From: Oscillospiraceae bacterium
GTDB lineage: Bacteria > Bacillota > Clostridia > Oscillospirales > CAG-272
NCBI GenBank assembly: GCA_015064505.1
Contig: SVSB01000001.1
Location: forward strand, 1-64,000
Direction of reading: 5' to 3'
DNA: 64,000 bases
Below the pieces are notes generated by a model. It saw nothing but the letters and a program-made list of their open reading frames with translations. It had not been told where the DNA came from and made no database searches. The translations under genes were made by a program, and so were the position numbers. The stretch's first letter is position 1. Every line of letters starts with the position of its first letter. Below are positions 9,762-19,074 of the stretch, piece by piece.

Positions 9762-10169
9762 ATGTTTGACATATTAAGCGTTCAGAATAAAGACGAGCAA
9801 AAAAATTACGCCGCGCTTTGCGGCACCGAATATCTTGCGGATGCCCTTGCTTACTCCCTTACGGTGGACGGCGTTTTCGCGGGCGTTTGCCAATTCCGCA
9901 TCGGCGCGGGCGTTGGCGAGATCGTCAGCCTTGATAAGGTGGCGTCCTTTGAAGGCAACGCAGACGGCTCTGCCGATCAGTATCTTGCGGCGCTTTGCCG
10001 CACCGCTCTCTCCTTTTTGGAGCTTATAGGCATTACCGACGCAGTATACGCAGGTGCCGAAAAGAGCCGCGCGCTGATGCTTATGTCCGGCTTCAAGGAA
10101 GCGGAGGACGGCAAATGGCGCACCAATCTGAAGGAGCTTTTTGCTCACTGCCCCTCAGAAGGTAAATAA
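9762..10169 (+). CDS. Hypothetical protein, possibly GNAT-like
   Basis: 135 aa ORF in series with neighbours; no strong motif. Confidence 0.6.
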   Translation: MFDILSVQNKDEQKNYAALCGTEYLADALAYSLTVDGVFAGVCQFRIGAGVGEIVSLDKVASFEGNADGSADQYLAALCRTALSFLELIGITDAVYAGAEKSRALMLMSGFKEAEDGKWRTNLKELFAHCPSEGK

Positions 10170-10170
10170 C

Positions 10171-10210
10171 AAAAAACGACCCGAAGAAACAAGCTTCTTC
10201 GGGTCATTTT
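10171..10210. terminator. Bidirectional intrinsic terminator
   Basis: GACCCGAAGAA-acaagc-TTCTTCGGGTC (10178-10205) between convergent genes, A and T runs on either side. Confidence 0.9.
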
Positions 10211-10674
10211 TCTTTTGCGCCGTACAGAAGCTGAAAGCTTCCGTAATGATCGTCCGTGTAAAATATCAATCCGTCGTTGGAATATACTATCCGCCTTGCT
10301 CCGCGGCTGTCTTTTCTCAGGGTGCCGATATCGCATTCAAAATACTGCCTGCCGCTTTTTTCGGGCAAACGTCCCTCGCGGTTATTAAAAACGTCGCCGC
10401 CGATGCATTTTCCGGGGGCGTATTCCTCAAGCCCTCCGCCGCGCCAGCCAAGCTCGTAGGCCTCTGCCTTGGTTATAAAATTGTCGGGCAATCTTCCGTA
10501 AACGTGAATGTAGAGGGCAACCTCGTCCCTCTCCGTGTAGCTTCCGTCCTCGTCAATTGCGCAAACAACGCCGTAAAAATCCTCCGTAGCGGCATCTCTG
10601 CCGCATGAAAACAGAGCGCCAACAAGGCACAAAAGCGCAAGTAAAAGCGCCGCAAATCTGAAACTCTTCTTCAT
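10204..10674 (-). CDS. Barnase-family secreted/lipoprotein ribonuclease
   Basis: MKKSFRFAALLLALLCLVGALFSC lipobox; GRLPDNFITKAEAYELGW...APGKCIGGDVFNNREGRLPEKSGRQYFECDI...RRIVYSNDGLIFYTDDHYGSFQLL matches barnase including catalytic E, R, H. Confidence 0.93.
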   Translation of the reverse strand: MKKSFRFAALLLALLCLVGALFSCGRDAATEDFYGVVCAIDEDGSYTERDEVALYIHVYGRLPDNFITKAEAYELGWRGGGLEEYAPGKCIGGDVFNNREGRLPEKSGRQYFECDIGTLRKDSRGARRIVYSNDGLIFYTDDHYGSFQLLYGAKEK

Positions 10675-10786
10675 ACCGTCTCTCCTTTCGTTTATTTTAT
10701 CACACTGCGTTTGCCAAATCAATAAGCTGATAAAAAATGTACTTTTCCACCCCTTGGAAACATAGATTATATCCAAGAGGTAGAAT

Positions 10787-12403
10787 ATGAACAAAACGAA
10801 AAAATTCCTTGGGGATGCCTTGGTAATGACGGCGGTATCTCTTATTATGCGCACCGTTGCCGTCAGCTTCAATTCCTATATCACCGCAAAGATAGGCTCT
10901 GCAGGTATGGGGCTTTATACCCTTATAACAAGCGTATACACCTTCTCTGTGACCTTTGCCACCTCGGGCATAAATCTGGGCGTTACTCGTACCGTAGCGG
11001 AGGCGCTTGCGGGAAAAAGATCCGTAAAAAAGGAAATGGGACGGGCGCTGCTTTACGCGCTGTTCTTCGGTTGCGTTGCGTTTTTTGCCCTTTTCTTCGG
11101 TGCTTTTTTCATCGGCAATACTCTTTTGGGAGACGTCCGCACTGTGAAAAGTATAAGGGTATTCGCCATCAGTCTCCCTTTTATTTCCCTCTCCTCCTGC
11201 TTTAACGGGTATTTCTGCGCCGTGCGCCGCACCTGGAAGAACGCCGCCTCCATGCTTTTTGAGCAAGGACTGAAAATATTTCTCTCCGTTGCATTGCTTA
11301 CGGTGCTTCTGCCCGCAGGCATAGAATACGCCTGCCTTGCGCTGGTGCTGGGAGGTGCCATTGCGGAAAGCGCCTCGGTGCTTTTTGCGTGGCTTTTTTA
11401 CCTTGGAGATAAAAGCAGACGTGAAAAAACCGCGGGAGACGAAGGAAGTCTAAAAAAGCTTTTTTCCATTGCCTTTCCCGTTGCTTTATCCGCGTACGTG
11501 CGCTCCGCTCTCGTTACCGTGGAGCACATGCTGATTCCCAGAGGACTGAAAAAATACGGAATGGCGGGGGATAACGCCCTTGCCGCATACGGAGTGCTTC
11601 AGGGCATGGCTCTCCCCGTGGTACTGTATCCCGCCGCATTTTCCACCGCCTTTGCGGGTCTGCTGGTACCGGAAATGACGGAATGCTACGCGTTTGCCAA
11701 TAAAAAACGCCTTGCCCGCCTTACGGAGAGGGCAATATATTCCATTCTTATCTTTGCCGTCTGCGCCTCGGGCATTATCGGAGCGGAGGCGTACAATATT
11801 GCCGATCTGCTGTACCCCGCAACGGATGCGGGGCGTTATATCCGCTGTCTTGCTATGCTTATTCCCGTTATGTACTGCGATACGGTGTGTGACGGAATAT
11901 TAAAGGGCACGGGGAAGCAGGTATATTCCATGGGCGTTAATATATTCGATGCGTCACTGAGCGTGTTGCTGGTTGCACTTCTCGTGCCGCGTTACGGAAT
12001 AAACGCGTATATGTACATCATAATCGGCTGCGAGGTACTTAACACCGCCTTAAGCCTTTCCTGCGTGCTGTATACCACCAACGCGAAGATAAACCCGTTT
12101 GCGGCTATAATGCCACCCTTTTGCGCCGTTTTTCTGGCAACGCGGGCGGTAAGAGAGTATTCTCTTGTGCTTACCCCCCTTTCCGATGGGGCGGAGCTTT
12201 TTTTGCGCATCACCGCCTCCGTAATTATCTACAGCGTAATAATATCCCTGTGGTCCCTTATTAAAAAAGCCTTGCCAAAGATAAGCGGATATGGTAAAAT
12301 AATAAGGATATCAACAAAAAGGCGGAGCACAGATGATCCTGATAATTGCGGAAAAGCCAAGCCTTGCGCGGAACATTGCGGGGGCTATCGGCAATTCAAA
12401 TAA
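10787..12403 (+). CDS. SpoVB/polysaccharide flippase (MOP superfamily)
   Basis: 538 aa, ~12-14 TM; MNKTKKFLGDALVMTAVSLIMRTVAVSFNSYITAKIGSAGMGLY. Confidence 0.88.
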   Translation: MNKTKKFLGDALVMTAVSLIMRTVAVSFNSYITAKIGSAGMGLYTLITSVYTFSVTFATSGINLGVTRTVAEALAGKRSVKKEMGRALLYALFFGCVAFFALFFGAFFIGNTLLGDVRTVKSIRVFAISLPFISLSSCFNGYFCAVRRTWKNAASMLFEQGLKIFLSVALLTVLLPAGIEYACLALVLGGAIAESASVLFAWLFYLGDKSRREKTAGDEGSLKKLFSIAFPVALSAYVRSALVTVEHMLIPRGLKKYGMAGDNALAAYGVLQGMALPVVLYPAAFSTAFAGLLVPEMTECYAFANKKRLARLTERAIYSILIFAVCASGIIGAEAYNIADLLYPATDAGRYIRCLAMLIPVMYCDTVCDGILKGTGKQVYSMGVNIFDASLSVLLVALLVPRYGINAYMYIIIGCEVLNTALSLSCVLYTTNAKINPFAAIMPPFCAVFLATRAVREYSLVLTPLSDGAELFLRITASVIIYSVIISLWSLIKKALPKISGYGKIIRISTKRRSTDDPDNCGKAKPCAEHCGGYRQFK

Positions 12404-14438
12404 GAAGAACGGTTACCTTGAATGCGGTGAATACCTTATTACCTGGGCATTCGGTCACCTTTTTTCCTTATGCGATATAGAGGAATACACCCCCGGCACG
12501 GAGGGGCAACGCTGGACCATGGATAATCTGCCCTGCTTTCCCGAGGAATTCAAGTTCCGCATCAGAAGCGGCGCCGATAAAAAGCCCGATGCGGGAGTTG
12601 AGAGGCAGTTTGGCGTTATACGCGCCCTTTGCAGAAGGAGCGACGTTACCACCATAGTAAACGCTGGCGACTCCGACCGCGAGGGAGAGATAATCGTGCG
12701 TCTGTGCGTAGATAACGCCATGCGCGACGCAGAAAAAAAGCCCGTGTGCCGTCTTTGGCTTCCCGACCAGACCCCCCAGACCATCAAGGCCGCCATTGAG
12801 GAGATGCGCTCTGACAGTGAATACGACAATCTGGCAAACGAGGGCTTTGCCCGCACCTATATAGACTGGCTCTACGGCGTTAATCTCACCCGTTACGCAA
12901 CCCTGAAAACGGGATCTCTTCTGCGCGTCGGCAGAGTTATCGTGCCCATCGTTAAGGCGATATACGACCGCGACATGGCAATACGCAACTTCGTGCCCGA
13001 GAAATACTTCGTGATCCGAAGCTGCGAAAAGACCAACGGCGAGGACGTGGAGCTTGTCAGCAAGGAGAAATTTGCGGGCGACAAGCTTGGGGAGGCACAG
13101 GCGGCGTGCGACAGATACAACGCCGAAACCGCAGTTGTCACCTCCGTCAAAAAGAAACGCGACGTGCTTCAGCCCGGTAAGCTCTATTCCCTCTCAAAGC
13201 TCCAGAGTATGCTTGGCAAAAAATACAAGATGCCCATGGAAAAAAGCCTTGAGGTACTGCAAAAGCTTTACGAGGACGGATACGTAACCTATCCCCGTAC
13301 CAACTCCGAGTATCTGGCGACGGCGGAGCAGGGCAAGATGAAGAAGATAATCGAGGGCGTCAGCAAGCTGGGATATCCCGTACAGTTCCGCTTCTCAAAG
13401 ACTATCTTTGACGATAAGAAAATAGAAAGCCACTCTGCCCTTACCCCTACCTATAAGATACCCGACGTAAAAAGTCTTACGGAGGACGAAAAGAAGGTAT
13501 ATTCCGCCATATTCCGCCGCTTCGTTGCGGTATTCTGCGCAGAGGAATGCAAGGTGGACAAGACCACCATCACTATCGCCGTCGGGGAGCTTGAGGAGTT
13601 TACCCTCAAGGGAATGATGATAGCGGAGCCCGGCTGGACGAAATACGACGATTACGATAAAAAGGACAAGGTGCTTCCCTCTCTAAATAAGGGAGATACG
13701 GTAAATATCTGCTTCAAGCCCCAGGAAAAGGAAACCACGCCCCCGAAGCACTATACCATAGAAACCCTGAACAATTATCTGAAAAACCCTTTCCGCGAAG
13801 AAAAAGCGGCTGCCGAAACGGAAAACGACGAGGAGGAATACCGCGCCGTTTTTGAAGGTCTTGAGCTTGGCACGGAGGCGACTCGCACGTCCATTATCGA
13901 CAACGCAAAGAAAAGCGGCTACATAGAGCTGAAAAAGGACGTTTACCGCATTCTGCCCGGCGGAGAATTCCTTATTGAATCCCTTATCCGTATGGGCATT
14001 TCAATGGATAAGTATAAGACCGCCGAGCTCGGCAAGGCGCTGAAAAAGGTATTTCGAGGGGAAATCGAGGTAAAGGACAGCGTTAAGATAGCGGAGGACG
14101 AGATCGCCGCAGTATTTGAGCACAAAAACCTCCCCACCGACAGTGATGACGGTATTATGGGCGATATTGCAGGCAGATGCCCCCTTTGCGGAGGTGAGGT
14201 TCGCCGTACCACGTTCGGCTACGGATGCGCCAATTACCGCGAAAAAGGCTGTAAATTCGGCTTCAGGAACGTTATCTGCAAGCGTACCATTTCCATAGAA
14301 AACGCACGTCTGCTTCTCTCCGAGGGAAAGACCGCCCTTATAAAGGGCTTTATCTCCAAGGCAGGCAAGCCCTTTGATGCGTTCCTCACCCTTAAGGACG
14401 GAGAAGTGAAATTCGAATTCCCGCCCCGCGGATATTGA
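12333..14438 (+). CDS. topB: DNA topoisomerase III
   Basis: MILIIAEKPSLARNIAGAIG, NAGDSDREGEIIVR, VTYPRTNSEYL. Confidence 0.96.
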   Translation: MILIIAEKPSLARNIAGAIGNSNKKNGYLECGEYLITWAFGHLFSLCDIEEYTPGTEGQRWTMDNLPCFPEEFKFRIRSGADKKPDAGVERQFGVIRALCRRSDVTTIVNAGDSDREGEIIVRLCVDNAMRDAEKKPVCRLWLPDQTPQTIKAAIEEMRSDSEYDNLANEGFARTYIDWLYGVNLTRYATLKTGSLLRVGRVIVPIVKAIYDRDMAIRNFVPEKYFVIRSCEKTNGEDVELVSKEKFAGDKLGEAQAACDRYNAETAVVTSVKKKRDVLQPGKLYSLSKLQSMLGKKYKMPMEKSLEVLQKLYEDGYVTYPRTNSEYLATAEQGKMKKIIEGVSKLGYPVQFRFSKTIFDDKKIESHSALTPTYKIPDVKSLTEDEKKVYSAIFRRFVAVFCAEECKVDKTTITIAVGELEEFTLKGMMIAEPGWTKYDDYDKKDKVLPSLNKGDTVNICFKPQEKETTPPKHYTIETLNNYLKNPFREEKAAAETENDEEEYRAVFEGLELGTEATRTSIIDNAKKSGYIELKKDVYRILPGGEFLIESLIRMGISMDKYKTAELGKALKKVFRGEIEVKDSVKIAEDEIAAVFEHKNLPTDSDDGIMGDIAGRCPLCGGEVRRTTFGYGCANYREKGCKFGFRNVICKRTISIENARLLLSEGKTALIKGFISKAGKPFDAFLTLKDGEVKFEFPPRGY

Positions 14439-14561
14439 CTCCCGTAGGGGACGGCTCCCAAGACGTCCCGCAGATACCTCCAAAGTTGATGCCGCTATAT
14501 ATTGACAAGTTCACAGATTAATGCTAAAATATCCCCGTATTTTATTTTTTGGAAGTGTATT

Positions 14562-15566
14562 ATGAAAAACCTCTATATCCCCGAGGGCTACACGCCCGCA
14601 CTTGATTTGCGTATGACGCAGGTGGCTATTAAAAAGGTAAAGGACTTTTTTGAGCGCGACCTTGCCATAGCCATGAACCTTACCCGTGTTTCCGCGCCTC
14701 TCTTCGTTGAGGGCAACAGCGGACTTAACGATACTCTGAACGGCGTTGAAAGACCCGTGGGATTTGATATTTTCTCCGGCGAGAGCTTTGAGATAGTACA
14801 AAGCCTTGCAAAATGGAAGCGTATGGCTCTGCAGAGCTACGGCTTTGAAAAAGGCGAGGGCCTTTATACCGATATGAGCGCCATCCGCCGCGACGAGAAT
14901 CCCGATAATATCCACTCTATCTACGTTGACCAGTGGGACTGGGAGAAGGTGATCACCGAGGAGGATCGCACCCTTGATTACCTCAAGCGTGCCGTTCGTC
15001 ATATCTACGGCGCTCTTCACCACACGGAGATATATATTGCACAGGAATATAAGTTTATCGACCGTCTGCTCCCCGATCATATTTTCTTTATTACATCCCA
15101 AGAGCTTGAGGACGAGTACCCCGACCTCACCCCCAAGCAGAGAGAATACGAGATAACCAAGAAGCACGGCGCGGTGTTCATTGCCCAGATAGGCGGCAAG
15201 CTGAGATCGGGCAAGCCCCACGACGGACGCGCCCCCGACTACGACGATTGGTCCTTAAACGGCGATATCCTCGTTTACTACCCCGTGCTTGATATAGCTC
15301 TTGAGCTTTCCTCCATGGGTATCCGCGTTGACCGCAATTCCCTGCTTTCCCAGCTTGAGGAACGCGGCTGTATGGAGAGAACGGAGCTTCCCTTCCACAA
15401 GGCACTGCTGGAAAACAAGCTGCCCCTTACCATCGGCGGCGGCATCGGTCAGTCCAGAATGTGTATGTTCTTCCTCCGCAAGGCACATATAGGCGAGGTT
15501 CAGTCCTCCTATTGGTCTCCCGAGGTAAGAGCCGAATTCTTAAAGCGCGGCGTGGAATTGCTGTAA
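14562..15566 (+). CDS. asnA: Aspartate-ammonia ligase
   Basis: [30 protein letters not shown]...[30 protein letters not shown]. Confidence 0.96.
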   Translation: MKNLYIPEGYTPALDLRMTQVAIKKVKDFFERDLAIAMNLTRVSAPLFVEGNSGLNDTLNGVERPVGFDIFSGESFEIVQSLAKWKRMALQSYGFEKGEGLYTDMSAIRRDENPDNIHSIYVDQWDWEKVITEEDRTLDYLKRAVRHIYGALHHTEIYIAQEYKFIDRLLPDHIFFITSQELEDEYPDLTPKQREYEITKKHGAVFIAQIGGKLRSGKPHDGRAPDYDDWSLNGDILVYYPVLDIALELSSMGIRVDRNSLLSQLEERGCMERTELPFHKALLENKLPLTIGGGIGQSRMCMFFLRKAHIGEVQSSYWSPEVRAEFLKRGVELL

Positions 15567-15570
15567 ACAA

Positions 15571-15780
15571 ATGATAGTTTTTGATAGACTATGGAAGACG
15601 ATGGAGCACAAAGGAGTAAGCACCTATGTGCTGCGGGAAAAATGCGGCATTGACAGCAAAACGATCCGCAGATTGAAATCGAACGAAAATATCGAAACAA
15701 AAACCATCGACAAGCTCTGCACCTTTCTTGAATGCGGCATCGACGATATTGCCGAGTTTATAAAAAGCGAAAACAAATAA
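15571..15780 (+). CDS. XRE-family HTH regulator (YozG/Cro-like)
   Basis: VFDRLWKTMEHKGVSTYVLREKCGIDSKTIRRLKSNENIETKTIDKLCTFLECGIDDIAEF. Confidence 0.85.
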   Translation: MIVFDRLWKTMEHKGVSTYVLREKCGIDSKTIRRLKSNENIETKTIDKLCTFLECGIDDIAEFIKSENK

Positions 15781-15784
15781 TATT

Positions 15785-15812
15785 GCGCCCCGTGAGAAAA
15801 CTCACGGGGCGC
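15785..15812. terminator. Hairpin/terminator between convergent genes
   Basis: GCGCCCCGTGAG-aaaa-CTCACGGGGCGC. Confidence 0.75.
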
Positions 15813-15853
15813 CGCTTTATCTTTATCTATTTTCTTTTATCTTGGGTCTCCCC

Positions 15854-16795
15854 TTATCTTTCCTCGCTCTTGCCCTCATAAATGCCCATAAGGCGCTTAT
15901 TGAACTCCTCTGCGGTGTTATAGCCCATCTTCTTCTGGCGGTTGTTCATTGCCGCTATCTCAAGAATTACAGCAAGGTTACGTCCGGGACGGACGGGAAT
16001 GGTGATGGTGGGGATATTGATTCCCAGAATATCAGTCGTTTCGTTATCAAGGCCGAAGCGGTCGTACATCTTATTCTGATCCCAATGCTCCAGCTTGATG
16101 ATAAGGTCGATCTTCTCCGTCATCTTTACGGCACCCATACCGAATATACGGCGCACGTCCACGATTCCGATACCGCGAAGCTCTACGTAGTGGCGGATTA
16201 TCTCGGGCGCGGAGCCGACGAGGGCCTTTGCTGACACGCGCTTTATCTCCACGGCATCGTCGGCAATAAGACGGTGACCGCGCTTTACAAGCTCAATGGC
16301 GCACTCGCTTTTTCCGATGCCGCTGTCGCCGAGGATAAGTATACCCTCGCCGTATACCTCCACCAGCACTCCGTGGCGGGTGATGCGGGGCGCAAGGGCA
16401 ACGTTAAGATACGCAATAAGCGCCGCAAGGAACTGCGTTGTGGGTGAGGAGGTGCGGAGCAAGGGCACCTCGTAGGCCTTTGCCGCATCCATAAGCTCGG
16501 GATAAATGGAAAGATCCGTGGATACCACTACGGCAACGGGCTTGTGTGCAAAGAATTCGTTTAATCTGGTTGCCCGCTCCTCTTTGCTCATATTGCCGAG
16601 ATAATCGTGCTCTACGTGACCGATTATCTGCACTCTTTCCTCTTCAAAATGGTCAAAATATCCCGTTATCTGCAAGCCGGGTCTGTTCACTGCGTTGCAT
16701 TCAACGAAAATATCCTTTGCTTCACGGGGAAGATAGATCTCCTCCAGCGAAAACTCGGAAATAATATGATCAAGAGAAACTTTGATTTTTTCCAT
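15854..16795 (-). CDS. hprK: HPr kinase/phosphorylase
   Basis: GDSGIGKSECAIELVKRGHRLIADDAVEI; ELRGIGIVDVRRIFG; GGAGG RBS upstream of MEKIKVSL. Confidence 0.96.
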   Translation of the reverse strand: MEKIKVSLDHIISEFSLEEIYLPREAKDIFVECNAVNRPGLQITGYFDHFEEERVQIIGHVEHDYLGNMSKEERATRLNEFFAHKPVAVVVSTDLSIYPELMDAAKAYEVPLLRTSSPTTQFLAALIAYLNVALAPRITRHGVLVEVYGEGILILGDSGIGKSECAIELVKRGHRLIADDAVEIKRVSAKALVGSAPEIIRHYVELRGIGIVDVRRIFGMGAVKMTEKIDLIIKLEHWDQNKMYDRFGLDNETTDILGINIPTITIPVRPGRNLAVILEIAAMNNRQKKMGYNTAEEFNKRLMGIYEGKSEER

Positions 16796-16997
16796 TATCT
16801 GCACCTCCGTAGGTTATACTTATATTTTACATCATCACGTGCCCACTGTCAACCGTATGTTTTCCGCTAAAATACTAAACCGTTCGTTTATTTGGGGGCT
16901 TATTATACGAAAAAACCTTGAAATGTTCACATAAATGTTATATTATATACAATGTATTATTATGTTCAAAAACTCCCATACGGGAAGGAGCGATAAA

Positions 16998-17987
16998 ATG
17001 AATAAACTTTTTAAGGTCTTTGCCATTTTGCTGCTGGCGGCTACCCTGCTTTCCTTTGCGGGCTGTTCGGGCGCGGAGCTTCCCCCCGAGGATGACCGCA
17101 CCGTTGCCACCGTAAACGGCAAGCACAACGTATCCTACGATCTTTACAAGTATTTTTATCTTAATTACGCCGCATCCTACAAGGCAGAGGAATTTGAGGG
17201 AGAAAAGCGCCTTGAGACCGATGCCGAGATACGCACCCTTTGCAAGAACGCCCTCGTTAACGTTTTTGCCGTTGTGGATCTTGCGGCAGAATACGGCATT
17301 ACCGTAAACGACGCCTCCGTTAAGGAATCCGCAGATCTGGTGGTAAAGGAAGCCATTGACGAATTCGGTGGCAAGGCTGAATACGCAGAGGCTCTCACCT
17401 CCTTCCATATGACAGATTCCGTATTCCGTTTTATGATGGCGGTGGATGCCTGCGAGGACGAGCTTTACTCCGTGCTTACCACGGGTCTCGGCGTTATAGA
17501 CAACTCCGACGAGACCGTTAAGAACGCAATAAAGGGCGACGAATTCGTGCGCATCGTTCAGGTGCTCGTGGCTCACGATAACGGCTTCTCGGACGATAAG
17601 AACCGCAAGACCGCGGAAAAGGTACTGCAGCTTGCAAAGGACGGCGAGGATTTTGACAAGCTTATTGCCAATTATTCGAACGATTATTCCATGACCAAGG
17701 ACGGTTATTACTTCACCTACGGCTATATGCTTGACGAGATAGAGGAGGCCGCCTTTGCCCTTAAGGTAAACGAGATCTCCGACATAATCGTTACACAGAA
17801 CGGCTACCACATCATCAAGCGCCTTGAAAAGGACGATGACTTCCTGGCAACCAATTACGCCTCCCTTAAGGCGCAATACGAAAGCTGTAAGTTCTACGCT
17901 CTTATCGATGCGCGCGCCGCCGAGCTTGACGTCACCCTTGACGCTCTTGCAAACGAAATAGACCACACCTTACTTACAGAAGAATGA
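16998..17987 (+). CDS. Peptidylprolyl isomerase-like (PrsA/SurA) lipoprotein
   Basis: MNKLFKVFAILLLAATLLSFAGCSG lipobox; NYSNDYSMTKDGYYFTYGYMLDEIEEAAFALKVNEISDIIVTQNGYHIIKRLE. Confidence 0.88.
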   Translation: MNKLFKVFAILLLAATLLSFAGCSGAELPPEDDRTVATVNGKHNVSYDLYKYFYLNYAASYKAEEFEGEKRLETDAEIRTLCKNALVNVFAVVDLAAEYGITVNDASVKESADLVVKEAIDEFGGKAEYAEALTSFHMTDSVFRFMMAVDACEDELYSVLTTGLGVIDNSDETVKNAIKGDEFVRIVQVLVAHDNGFSDDKNRKTAEKVLQLAKDGEDFDKLIANYSNDYSMTKDGYYFTYGYMLDEIEEAAFALKVNEISDIIVTQNGYHIIKRLEKDDDFLATNYASLKAQYESCKFYALIDARAAELDVTLDALANEIDHTLLTEE

Positions 17988-19030
17988 AGCTGAAGAAAAA
18001 CAGGATCTCATCCGTATATAAAAGGCCCAAGGACCGCCGTCTTATTCTGAACATAACGGTTATCGTCCTTGTGCTCGTTGCATCCGTGGTAATAACCGCC
18101 GCGTACGGCAACGAGCTGAAGAAGAGGGCGGGAAGCTTTGATAGCTCTCCTCCCCCTCAGCTTCCTGCTGACACCGCCTCCTCCGTTAGCGACGAGCCAA
18201 ACGAGGAAAACGCAATAAGCACCCTCTATCTCCCCTCTGCCGCTTTTGCCGGCAAGGAGGAATTTTCTGCCGCCGTTGAGGCTCTGCCCGATAGCTGCAC
18301 CGCCCTCTCCCTTCTGCTTTACACGGCAAACGAGGGCGCAAGATGGCAGGCAAGCTCTGCCTCCATCATTTCCGCCGAAACGGGAACGAGCACCCTTACG
18401 GCGCCCGATATGTTCTCTCTGCTGAAGGAAAAGGGTATATACAGCTCCGCGGTTTTTGAAAGCCGCGCCTTTGCAGAAGGTCTTGCCCCTGCGGAAAAGG
18501 CAGCCCTTGCCTCCTACGAGCAGTTGCTTATTACGGAGCTTTACGCCTCCGGCTGCAACGAGATACTTATTTACAATGCAGGAGTAACCGCAGATACGGT
18601 GGATGAGATAACCGAATACTGCAAAACCTTAAAAAAGCTCTGCAACGGCATTACCGTCGGCATTTCCCTGCCCCGCGGTGCGGATATATCCGAAAACGGT
18701 TCTCTTGTTTACAGCCGACTTGCTTCAAGCTTTGATTTCCTTTGCCTTGATCTTACCGCCGCGCTGTACGCGGATATTAACAACACGTTAAACCCTTTGC
18801 TTCCCGATGTCGGCTCGGCTGACGGCACCGAGGAAACGGAGGATAACGCGATCGACTTCCCCACAGTGAGGGAAACGGTCGAATATGAGCTGCTGCACAT
18901 CTCCCGTTACGGGATGCGCGTGCTTTTCAGAATATCGGATAACGCATCGGTCGAAGGCTGCAGCACCGTACTGCTTCCCTTCCTTGCGGACCTTTCGCTT
19001 CACTCCGTATCTCTCGTAAGCGAGCAGTAA
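17984..19030 (+). CDS. Hypothetical membrane-anchored protein, possibly TIM-barrel/glycosidase-like
   Basis: Single N-terminal TM; alternating beta/alpha-like hydrophobic pattern; overlaps upstream CDS. Confidence 0.6.
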   Translation: MKLKKNRISSVYKRPKDRRLILNITVIVLVLVASVVITAAYGNELKKRAGSFDSSPPPQLPADTASSVSDEPNEENAISTLYLPSAAFAGKEEFSAAVEALPDSCTALSLLLYTANEGARWQASSASIISAETGTSTLTAPDMFSLLKEKGIYSSAVFESRAFAEGLAPAEKAALASYEQLLITELYASGCNEILIYNAGVTADTVDEITEYCKTLKKLCNGITVGISLPRGADISENGSLVYSRLASSFDFLCLDLTAALYADINNTLNPLLPDVGSADGTEETEDNAIDFPTVRETVEYELLHISRYGMRVLFRISDNASVEGCSTVLLPFLADLSLHSVSLVSEQ

Positions 19031-19074
19031 CGCAAAAGGACAAAAGTCCGAAATAAGACAACGAGTAAAAACAA

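Noticed and set aside
14438-14562. Possible T-box or riboswitch upstream of asnA
   Set aside because: The ~120-bp gap lacks a recognisable T-box motif and has only a weak GGGACG/CGTCCC pairing.
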